In this document: positions 1-7,560 of the stretch, one piece after another
Layout of the letters: each line of letters opens with the position of its first letter
Position numbering within the stretch: the first letter of the stretch is position 1
Assembly: GCF_014698825.1 (NCBI RefSeq)
Contig: NZ_JACJTT010000027.1
Span: 1-64,000 of the forward strand
Length of the DNA: 64,000 nt
Direction: 5' to 3'
Source: Richelia sinica FACHB-800
Lineage (GTDB): Bacteria > Cyanobacteriota > Cyanobacteriia > Cyanobacteriales > Nostocaceae
Notes under the pieces: model-generated
What the model saw: only the letters and a program-made list of their open reading frames with translations
What the model was told of the DNA's origin: nothing
Database searches by the model: none
Program-made: the position numbers and the translations under genes

Positions 1-44
1 AATGAATTTATAATCACTATCAAATAGATATACTTTAATGTTTC

Positions 45-76
45 GCCCAAAATCTAACATATTTTGGGCTGTTTTT
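45..76 (+). terminator. Rho-independent terminator of a gene left of the window
   Basis: A perfect 9-bp stem (GCCCAAAAT / ATTTTGGGC) with a 7-nt loop is followed by a T-rich tract on the plus strand. It probably ends a plus-strand transcript that begins outside the window. Confidence 0.7.
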
Positions 77-188
77 ATCGCATTTTTCTTAACATTCAAC
101 ACTTCTGATATTATTCATGTTTGTACCTCATACACTTGCAATCTGCTGTAAAAAGCTAAATTTAATGATGATAGACATGCTTGGATAA

Positions 189-214
189 GGGTTTAGCAAT
201 GCTAAACCCCTACC
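189..214. repeat. 26-bp dispersed palindromic repeat, copy 1
   Basis: The core is a hairpin with arms GGGTTTAGCA / TGCTAAACCC. The 26-base unit is the exact reverse complement of 51265-51290, so it is a dispersed repeat and not a chance palindrome. It lies downstream of the minus-strand CbbX-like gene. Confidence 0.75.
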
Positions 215-261
215 AGTAATTCGTATTTATCAGTACGATGACTCCTGTCTTGCCAAAATAT

Positions 262-1200
262 TTAATTTTCTGGTTCGCAATCAGGAACCCCTTCTCTAAA
301 CACGCGACTAGCAAGGATATCTGCGGCTTCAATGGTGATTAAATCCTGCTTATTTAAACGTTTACCACTACTCAATAGTCGATTAGCTTGACGCAATCTT
401 GCCCTATCTATAGCGTTGCGAACACTCCGCGCATTGGCAAAATGAGGCATTGTTTTCCGACGAATTAAATATTCTCGAAAAGCCTTTTCTGCATCTGGAC
501 TAAAACAATAATGTTGAGCTTTTAAGATGCTTTGGGCGATAATCATCAAATTATCAACGCCATAATCATTAAATTCAATATGTAGACCAATGCGGGAATT
601 CATACCAGGATTACTATGGAAAAATCTTTCCATGTGGTCTTTATAACCAGCGAGAATCACAACTAAATCATCACGCTGGTTTTCCATCACTTGCATGATA
701 ATTTCTATTGCTTCTAAACCAAAATCTCCTGGATGATCTGGACGATATAATGTGTAGGCTTCATCAATTAACAAAACACCACCCATGGCATTATTTAAAA
801 CTTCTCTAGTTTTTGGTGCTGTTTGTCCAATTCCTTGCCCAACTAAATCGTCTCGTGTAACTAACATGACGTTTTCTTTGCGGATATATTCCAAACGATA
901 GAGAATTTCCGCCATTCGCATTGCTACTGTGGTTTTACCCATGCCTGGGTTCCCTAAAAAGGTCATGTGTAAGCTAGGTGCACCCGCAGTTAAACCAAGA
1001 CTTTTACGAATCCTGTCAACCAATAGCAAAGCTGCCATTTCTTTAATTTTGTTTTTGACGGATTTTAAACCAACCAATTCTTGGTCTAATTTATCCAGAA
1101 TTTCTTGTACATGAGATTCCCGAAAAGCTGACTCTAAATCAATGTCGCTATCTTGGACAACGGTAAAATTTGCTTCTTTGTCTAAAAGCTGTTCACTCAT
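262..1200 (-). CDS. cbbX: CbbX/CfxQ-like AAA+ ATPase
   Basis: A 312-residue single-module AAA+ ATPase. Walker A (GNPGMGKTT) is at about residues 83-91 and Walker B (VLLIDEAY) at about 142-149, with the compact layout of the CbbX/CfxQ family. In red-type Rubisco systems CbbX removes inhibitory sugar phosphates from Rubisco at the cost of ATP. Cyanobacteria carry form IB Rubisco, so the substrate here is uncertain. The ATG at 1200 is preferred over an in-frame ATG at 1218 because AGAGG stands 8 bases before it. No Rubisco or carboxysome gene adjoins it. The family call is firm; an activase role is inference. Confidence 0.85.
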   Translation of the reverse strand: MSEQLLDKEANFTVVQDSDIDLESAFRESHVQEILDKLDQELVGLKSVKNKIKEMAALLLVDRIRKSLGLTAGAPSLHMTFLGNPGMGKTTVAMRMAEILYRLEYIRKENVMLVTRDDLVGQGIGQTAPKTREVLNNAMGGVLLIDEAYTLYRPDHPGDFGLEAIEIIMQVMENQRDDLVVILAGYKDHMERFFHSNPGMNSRIGLHIEFNDYGVDNLMIIAQSILKAQHYCFSPDAEKAFREYLIRRKTMPHFANARSVRNAIDRARLRQANRLLSSGKRLNKQDLITIEAADILASRVFREGVPDCEPEN

Positions 1201-1549
1201 GACTATTACCTCTGGCAATAGCCTTGATGATAGCGTCGAATCTGAAAATATAAAAGAATATAATTTTAATATGAGTTATATATTTTTCTTTATTATCAAT
1301 TCTTGAGTTTAGTTATAGAGAAAACATTATCTACTGCTTCTCACCTCCAATATAGAGACAGACTGATAGCTGACAATTGGCAACGGGTAGTTAGTCAGCT
1401 TTTTCCCTATTTCCTGTCTTTTAACTTGTCAATAGGGATATTCAATAGATTGAAATATCCTATGGATGTGAAATAAAGGCTCATACATAGGAAAATTAGA
1501 ACGGCTTGACGATAACCTGGCCTCAAATCTGATTTAGGTTGTAATCAAT

Positions 1550-1978
1550 ATGGTTATACAATTGACAAAACGGCTGTTGGCGTTGGCACTGGTTTTTGTT
1601 TGCTTATTCTTCTCTTTCAATGTTCCCGTTGCCGAAGCTAATCAATTTTTTCCCTCTCCGCGTGAAATTTTTACTACAACTAGTAAAAATACTCATCATA
1701 CCCTCACTTTTTCTGAAGATGACTTGACTCCCCAAGAACACCAAGAAATTCAAGCTGTACGTCAGCGTCGAAATAGAGACATCTCTGGTGTTTTAGATTT
1801 GTCACAACGAAGAAAACTAACTCACGAATTACACTCCGGTAAGGATTTAGATAGTGCTTTAGATGCAGTGAATTTAGATAAAGACCAGAAAGAATTAATT
1901 AATGCAATTATAGAGTTGACTAATTTGAAAATGAAAGCGATTGTTTCCCATCACGCTTTATTGGAAGAGCATAAGTAA
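1550..1978 (+). CDS. Small secreted protein of unknown function
   Basis: 142 residues with a clear signal peptide: positive start (residues 1-8), hydrophobic core (about 9-24) and a likely signal peptidase I site after VAEA (about residue 30). The mature part is charged and helical, with LTPQEHQEIQAVRQRRNRD and a later DKDQKELINAI stretch. This faintly recalls small periplasmic helical proteins such as Spy/CpxP, but no diagnostic motif is visible. It stands alone, with over 300 bases of upstream DNA in which no gene is seen. No function is assigned. Confidence 0.7.
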   Translation: MVIQLTKRLLALALVFVCLFFSFNVPVAEANQFFPSPREIFTTTSKNTHHTLTFSEDDLTPQEHQEIQAVRQRRNRDISGVLDLSQRRKLTHELHSGKDLDSALDAVNLDKDQKELINAIIELTNLKMKAIVSHHALLEEHK

Positions 1979-2156
1979 ATTAGCCATAGTAATGATAATT
2001 TATCCCAGAAGCAGAGGTGCGATCGCATTTCTGCCACTGGTAATATTATATTGATCACACTTGACAGGATTTTTGCTGCACATTTTGACGGGAAACGGTT
2101 ATGGAATCACGTTAGTTATGGATAAAGATAATCAGCAAAAATTTTTCTGGCTGAGT

Positions 2157-3206
2157 TTAGACGGTTTGCAAAATAGCATCCAATAGGATTTCTGCACCGA
2201 AACGGACGGGATCTGTACAAGGTAGATTGGTTTCAGCTATAGTTTGAGCGATCGCATCTTCAGCTTGGTATTTATCTAAATCTTTGGTATTTAAAGCAAT
2301 TCCCACCACAGGAACTCGTGCAAATGCACCCCCCCCACTTGCCACAGCTTCATACAGTTTGATCACTTCTGGTAAGGGGGGAATGGGGATATGGGGGTTA
2401 TTACGGTTATGAGTTTGTCCTGCTTTATGCACTAATATCAAGTGTGTTGGCTGGGAACCCCGAATCAAAGGTAATGTAGCAGTTGAACCGGGGTGTAATA
2501 AAGAACCTTGTCCCTCAATATGTAAAATATCGTAGTGTTGACCGAAGCGCATAACTAGCTGTTCCACTGCACCAGCGGCAAAGTCTACCCGCACCGCATC
2601 TAAAGCGATGCCATCTCCTTCTAACATCACACCAGCTTGACCAGTAGCTAAAAATTTAGACCGCAAACCCCGCAATTTTCCGGCTCGATTTAATTCTAAG
2701 CTAGTGGACATTTTGCCTATGGCCATATCTGTTCCCACTGTTAACACCCGCCGACAGGGGAGATTTCGCGCCATTGCCGATGCGATTTCGATGTTGCTGG
2801 GTTCCTTCCGCACATCCCAAATTAATTGTCCTGGTTTCAACAGCGCATTCAACTCTGGAATGCTAGCTAGAGGTGTGTGTAAACCATTAACTAAAGACAT
2901 TCCTGCTTTTAAGGCATCTTTGATGTCTGTCCAATAATCATCAGGAACAGCACCACCTTTGGGAGCAATACCAATCACCAAGACTTCTGGCTGATATACT
3001 AAAGCAGCAGACAAGGATGGGACAATGGGTACATCTCGGTTGATACCAGTTAATTCTGGTATAGATTTACCAACAGCCTGACGGTCGATTACCGCCACAA
3101 TCGGCGATTCACTGTAGCGTAAAATTGATAAGCCTGTTTTCCCTTGACTTCCACTTAAACCTTCATGGAGGAGAATAGCAATTCTTTGATTAAGCGGCAA
3201 ACGCAC
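2157..3206 (-). CDS. dgcN: DUF1611 protein, DgcN-like (D-glutamate N-acetyltransferase family)
   Basis: 349 residues of the DUF1611 family, with a P-loop-like GTDMAIGK at 158-165 and a conserved HIEGQGSLLHPG segment in the C-terminal half. Members paired with an enolase-superfamily epimerase have been described as DgcN, which N-acetylates D-glutamate before DgcA racemises it to N-acetyl-L-glutamate. The start overlaps the end of the upstream epimerase gene by 17 bases, so the two are almost certainly co-translated. The substrate in this organism is inferred from that family precedent. A role in recycling murein-derived D-Glu is an alternative. Confidence 0.75.
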   Translation of the reverse strand: MRLPLNQRIAILLHEGLSGSQGKTGLSILRYSESPIVAVIDRQAVGKSIPELTGINRDVPIVPSLSAALVYQPEVLVIGIAPKGGAVPDDYWTDIKDALKAGMSLVNGLHTPLASIPELNALLKPGQLIWDVRKEPSNIEIASAMARNLPCRRVLTVGTDMAIGKMSTSLELNRAGKLRGLRSKFLATGQAGVMLEGDGIALDAVRVDFAAGAVEQLVMRFGQHYDILHIEGQGSLLHPGSTATLPLIRGSQPTHLILVHKAGQTHNRNNPHIPIPPLPEVIKLYEAVASGGGAFARVPVVGIALNTKDLDKYQAEDAIAQTIAETNLPCTDPVRFGAEILLDAILQTV

Positions 3207-4242
3207 TTTTTTGTACCCCCAAACCTGGTAAATTTTGCGGTAAAATCCTTCCCTCTGCCACTACTGCACCTGTAAAGGGATCATCAATTAAATTCAAGTG
3301 GCTATCTAAGTCTAAATAATCAGCTAAAGGTGCTAGTTGGGATGCAGCACTATTAGCTAAAGAACTATCAGAATAACAGCCAAACATCACCTGTAAACCG
3401 TGGGCTTTCGCTGTATGCACCATCCGTAATGCTTCAGTTAAGCCACCTGATTTCATTAACTTGATATTAACACCGTCTATTGCGTCAGCAAATCGAGGAA
3501 TATCCGTACTGGTAAAGCAACTTTCGTCGATGAAGATGGGCAAAGGAGAATTTTGTTTGAGAGTGGGCAAATGTCCTTCCTCACCCCGTGGTAATGGCTG
3601 TTCTACATACTTTATACCCAAATCTGCTAGCCAATGGCACATAGCGATCGCATCATTTAAACTCCATCCCCCATTAGCATCCACAAATAATTCCGTTTCT
3701 GGTGCTTCCTCCCGTACCGCTAACAACATTTCCTGGTCTGCTTTTATGCCTTCTGGAGACCCCAATTTTACCTTTAACAGCCGCACATCCATAAAGTCTA
3801 ACCAGTCCCGCGTTCTTTGCCTCGCACCTGCTGGAGAGTTAATGCCGATGGTGACGGAAGTAGGGACAATGGCATTGTGATTTAAGCCCCAAATTTGCCA
3901 TAAAGGCAACCCTACATACTTACCAAACCAATCATGGAGGGCCATATCAATAGCTGCCCTAGCTGCGGAAGGAACTTGCTGCTGAATCAATAGAGTGTCT
4001 ATTTCCTGTCGTTGCCAGGGATGGAAGGATGTTAATAAAGGGGCTACTTGCTCTAAACTATCTTTGATTGTATCCGTTGATTGTCTGCGATCGCCCACAC
4101 CAAAAGGTGAACCTTCACCCCAACCTTCAATTCCATCATGGCTAATTGTCACCCACACATTAGTCGTCTGTGCCGTTGTGCCTCGACTAATAGTTAAAGG
4201 AAATCGCTTATTAACTGTAAATAATTTTATATATATTTGCAT
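3190..4242 (-). CDS. dgcA: Enolase-superfamily epimerase (dipeptide epimerase / DgcA-like racemase)
   Basis: 350 residues of the muconate-lactonizing subgroup of the enolase superfamily. All catalytic signatures are present: KVK (K157, K159), the metal ligands D188 (FVDAN), E214 (YVEQP) and D239 (IDES), and the second base K261 (NIKLMKSGG). This is the pattern of L-Ala-D/L-Glu epimerases and of the N-acetyl-D-Glu racemase DgcA. It is the first gene of a two-gene operon with the DUF1611 partner. The ATG at 4242 lies 57 bases from the ATG of the divergent Nudix gene, so both promoters must share a very AT-rich gap. The enzyme class is sure; the exact substrate is not. Confidence 0.82.
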   Translation of the reverse strand: MQIYIKLFTVNKRFPLTISRGTTAQTTNVWVTISHDGIEGWGEGSPFGVGDRRQSTDTIKDSLEQVAPLLTSFHPWQRQEIDTLLIQQQVPSAARAAIDMALHDWFGKYVGLPLWQIWGLNHNAIVPTSVTIGINSPAGARQRTRDWLDFMDVRLLKVKLGSPEGIKADQEMLLAVREEAPETELFVDANGGWSLNDAIAMCHWLADLGIKYVEQPLPRGEEGHLPTLKQNSPLPIFIDESCFTSTDIPRFADAIDGVNIKLMKSGGLTEALRMVHTAKAHGLQVMFGCYSDSSLANSAASQLAPLADYLDLDSHLNLIDDPFTGAVVAEGRILPQNLPGLGVQKSAFAA

Positions 4243-4298
4243 ATATTTTGACTAAAATTCTTATAGATTCTAACTTAGAAAATACTATTTTTACATTA

Positions 4299-4856
4299 AT
4301 GACTGAATTAAGTAAATGGAAGATTTTAAATTCTCGGATGGTTTTAAATCATCATTTTTGCCAAATCAGACAAGATGAAATCGAATTACCAAATGGTCAA
4401 GTCATTGATGACTATTTTGTTTATATTAAACCTGATATTGCTCTCATTTTACCAATTACGAACAATCAAGAAGTAGTTTTTGTTCGTCAATACAGACATG
4501 CAGTAGGGGATTTTTTCATAGAACTACCAGCAGGTAGTTTTGATCCGCAGAAAGAAAGTCCAGAAGCTGCCGTAATTAGGGAACTCAGAGAAGAAACCGG
4601 TTATTTAGCCGAAAATATGATTAAAATTGCCACCATTCACGACAAACCAAGCAAAGATACGAATTTAATCCATTTATTTCTAGCGGAAAATGTGGTTAAA
4701 GTTGGAAATCAGTGTTTAGATGTTACAGAAGAGATAGAAGTAATATTAATTCCTCTAAATGCTGTTTTAGATCAGATTTTACAAGGTAAAATTTCCGTAT
4801 CGGGAACGGTAGCAGCTTTGTTTTTGGGCTTAAACTTTCTCCAAAATCGTGGTTAA
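4299..4856 (+). CDS. Nudix hydrolase (ADP-ribose pyrophosphatase type)
   Basis: 185 residues from the ATG at 4299. An in-frame TTG at 4248 would add 17 residues, but it nearly abuts the divergent dgcA start and is less likely. The Nudix box Gx5Ex7REUxEExGU is intact (it starts GSFDPQKES and ends RELREETGY), preceded by VRQYRHAVGDFFIELPAG, which is typical of the ADP-ribose/NUDT5 group. It probably hydrolyses ADP-ribose or another nucleoside diphosphate linked to X. Divergent from the dgc pair. Confidence 0.85.
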   Translation: MTELSKWKILNSRMVLNHHFCQIRQDEIELPNGQVIDDYFVYIKPDIALILPITNNQEVVFVRQYRHAVGDFFIELPAGSFDPQKESPEAAVIRELREETGYLAENMIKIATIHDKPSKDTNLIHLFLAENVVKVGNQCLDVTEEIEVILIPLNAVLDQILQGKISVSGTVAALFLGLNFLQNRG

Positions 4857-4917
4857 TTTCCGTATCAAGAGTATTTCAAATTCATGAACTAATTAACCTG
4901 CATTCAACAACTAGGAA

Positions 4918-5493
4918 TTAATCAGGTAAATATTTGGTTTCTACCACTTTGCCATTCTGGAAATACACAATTAATATTTCTGCATTGTAACGACCATCAG
5001 TTGGGTCAAGAATGTAATTTAAATTCTGGTCAGAGATAATAACAACACCTTTTTGATCAGAGTTAAGATTTTCCCGCATCTCATTGAGTGACCATTCCGG
5101 TTGACGAAATCTTCCCTCTTTAGGAAAATGGTAGTTAAATAAGCCTTGCACTTCCTCAATTTTCATCCCATTTTTAATGTCCAGATAAAACTTGGTGAAT
5201 GGTTTTACAGGACTGAGAGTCACAAAGTGTAGAGCTAATAAACTAATATTGAAACCAAGGAAAAGCCACAATACTTGTTTCCGCCGATATAGCAAGTATG
5301 CTGGCAAGAGTAATATGAGTGAGAAACCAGCCATCACTAAGTAAAATTGCCATAGTAAAGAAACCGCTAATTCATACTCTAGATAGAGTACCAATAGAAA
5401 TAAGAATATTAAGAAAATTAACTCAAAAATAATTTCAAGAATGAGTTCAAAAATGAGTTGATTTTTCTTTACATAACGTTTGATGTATTTCAT
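4918..5493 (-). CDS. Membrane protein with C-terminal BamE/SmpA-like soluble segment
   Basis: 191 residues. Three hydrophobic segments (about 14-42, 46-68 and 73-93) are followed by a soluble part starting FYLDIKNGMKIEEVQGLF. That wording resembles the 'I..GMt.eEV..llG' start of BamE/SmpA-fold domains. The first two hydrophobic stretches almost run together. No enzyme motif is visible, and function is unknown. It sits between convergent and divergent unrelated genes. Confidence 0.7.
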   Translation of the reverse strand: MKYIKRYVKKNQLIFELILEIIFELIFLIFLFLLVLYLEYELAVSLLWQFYLVMAGFSLILLLPAYLLYRRKQVLWLFLGFNISLLALHFVTLSPVKPFTKFYLDIKNGMKIEEVQGLFNYHFPKEGRFRQPEWSLNEMRENLNSDQKGVVIISDQNLNYILDPTDGRYNAEILIVYFQNGKVVETKYLPD

Positions 5494-5721
5494 TTGACTG
5501 AATTTCCCTCTCAGAGCTAATTTGTAAACTCAAGTAAAATCTTTGTACGGTAAGGGTTTCAGAAATTTGAGCATATCAAGGATTTATCTTCCGAAAGCCA
5601 TACCCAGCAATGAATTGCGTGTCCTTAAGATTTTCTTTACGAATCAGCTCTCATACGGCAGATTGCAAATCAATGAGGTACAAACTGAAAACCAAAACTC
5701 AAACAGCAACTATGTTTCACC

Positions 5722-5740
5722 TCCTGCCTTCTGCCTTCTG
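5722..5740. repeat. Heptanucleotide STRR (CCTTCTG)n
   Basis: Tandem CCTTCTG-type heptamers (about 2.7 units) in the gap between 5494 and 5782. Such STRRs are typical intergenic repeats of heterocystous cyanobacteria. The rest of this gap shows no convincing gene. Confidence 0.6.
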
Positions 5741-5782
5741 CTGTATGATGTCTGGCAAATCAATCATAAAAATATTTCCAAA

Positions 5783-7027
5783 TTACTTGACATCAGTAAC
5801 GCGCCAACTCAATTTTAAATTAACCCAGAAATTCCAAATTGTAGTTACAGCAATGGCAATTAGATTAGCAATATAGGGGTTAGGAATCAGGAAATTAACG
5901 ACCAAATTTAAGACGATGATGTTTAAAACCAGTCCTGCCAAACAAATAACATTGAATTTGAGAAAACGTTTTAATCTTTTTCTCCATCCACGCTGATTAA
6001 TAGATACATCAGCAAAAGTCCAAGCATCATTCCACAAGAAGTTATTAAAAACTGCTACTTCTCCAGCAATAAATTTGCTGGGAGTTAATGGTAAAGCTAG
6101 GGTTGCGGGGTCACTGAGTAAATAAAACACTGCCATATCTACAAATACCCCACTCAGTCCCACCAAACCAAAACGCAGGAATCTACCCAGAGGAAAGTTA
6201 ACTTTTTGGCGGAATTTGGCGACTCTACCAGTAGTTAGACGTAACCTTAACAAGTGACGGATATAATCTACATACTGCTTCCATGTAACCTTACTCTCAC
6301 CCTCTGTGCGTTCTCGGAAAACGTAACCAACTTCCCCTATTTCCCTCACCATGCCTCGGCCGATTACTTCCAGTAGGATTTTATAACCAACGGGATTGAG
6401 AGTCACATTAGCGATCGCACTCCGCTTGACCATAAAATAACCACTCATAGGGTCAGAAACTCTTCCCAACACCCCCGGCAAAATAATCAGTCCCAATACT
6501 TGGGCCCCACGAGATAAAAACCGTCTGACCACACTCCAGCTACTTACACCACCACCATCGACATGACGACTAGCTACTGCTAAATCAGCCCCCTGCTGCA
6601 CTTTTTCTAATAATTGTGTAAGTACCTCTGGTGGATGCTGTAAATCTCCATCTATCACACCTAAAACATCACCTCTAGCCACTTGCCAACCCCGAATCAC
6701 TGCGGAAGACAAGCCCCGTTCTTGTTGCCTTCGCATCACTCGCAATTGAGGATAATCTGGTAATAAAGATTGTGCTACTTCCCAAGTTCGGTCTGGACTA
6801 TCATCATCTACTACTATCAGTTCATAATTATCAGGTATAAAATTGTCTAGTAACTCACTTAAAATTTTTACTATATTTTCGATGTTATCCCGTTCTTTAA
6901 AAGTAGGGATAACTAGAGAGAAATAAACCCGATTACTATGTATATCACTAACTTCTGGTGGATATTCATCAATCGTTAATTTACTGGTAGGAACAGATAA
7001 AAGTCCTGTTGATAAATCAAATTCCAT
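5783..7027 (-). CDS. GT2 polyprenyl-phosphate glycosyltransferase fused to a GtrA domain
   Basis: 414 residues. The N-terminal 40-280 region is a DPM1/ArnC-like GT-A domain: LVIPTFKERDNI, then VDDDSPD for nucleotide-sugar/metal binding, then GDLQHPPE with the DxD-like metal site. The C-terminal 285-410 region has four hydrophobic helices of GtrA type (FLRFGLVGLSGVFVDMAVFY). Such proteins load a sugar onto polyprenyl phosphate and may help flip it for cell-surface polysaccharide or glycolipid decoration. Length fits a complete fusion. The acceptor sugar cannot be told from the sequence. Confidence 0.87.
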   Translation of the reverse strand: MEFDLSTGLLSVPTSKLTIDEYPPEVSDIHSNRVYFSLVIPTFKERDNIENIVKILSELLDNFIPDNYELIVVDDDSPDRTWEVAQSLLPDYPQLRVMRRQQERGLSSAVIRGWQVARGDVLGVIDGDLQHPPEVLTQLLEKVQQGADLAVASRHVDGGGVSSWSVVRRFLSRGAQVLGLIILPGVLGRVSDPMSGYFMVKRSAIANVTLNPVGYKILLEVIGRGMVREIGEVGYVFRERTEGESKVTWKQYVDYIRHLLRLRLTTGRVAKFRQKVNFPLGRFLRFGLVGLSGVFVDMAVFYLLSDPATLALPLTPSKFIAGEVAVFNNFLWNDAWTFADVSINQRGWRKRLKRFLKFNVICLAGLVLNIIVLNLVVNFLIPNPYIANLIAIAVTTIWNFWVNLKLSWRVTDVK

Positions 7028-7560
7028 AGAGCTAATTAGTTTTTATTTCTATCAGCGGTGTAAAATTATTATTTCATTCCTTATGCTTTTTTATACATTG
7101 TTTATATGAAGATAAGGTTAATTATTATATTAATGCGTGTGGACTTGGTATAATTTTTATTTAATGAAAATACCGAGAGATATTGACAATATGCTAAATA
7201 CAAGAAACCCATCAGGTTTCAAATCTAACATCATTAACTAGAGAAAACTTATAGCATATTGCCGACAAATGATGTACAGACATAAAGAGTAAAACTTTTG
7301 TGGGGTGGGCATACTATGGCTAAAGCCACGCTGCTCAAACGACAAGCTCAGACAAGTCTTGCCTGCCCTTGTCTACTCCAATTACAGGAAAAATGCTGTA
7401 TAAACTAGGCAGTAGTGGAAAACACTTTGAGCTTTACAACCGTGTAAGCTTTCAAGTTTTTCAACTATTTTCAACAACGTGATAACTTTTCTTTGTCCCT
7501 GTGACAATTTAGTAGAAAAACAAAAGTAATGTGTCACCTGAGATGACAAATTGCTAATAA
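7028..7560. other. Intergenic region, 530 bp, no gene seen
   Basis: AT-rich DNA between two minus-strand genes. It should hold the promoter of the GT2-GtrA gene (start at 7027). I see only short imperfect inverted repeats (for example GAAACC / GGTTTC near 7205) and no open frame with a good start. Confidence 0.5.

Noticed and set aside
5543-5876. Plus-strand frames in the gap before the GT2-GtrA gene
   Set aside because: They run through an STRR and into the antisense of a real gene; composition is not protein-like.
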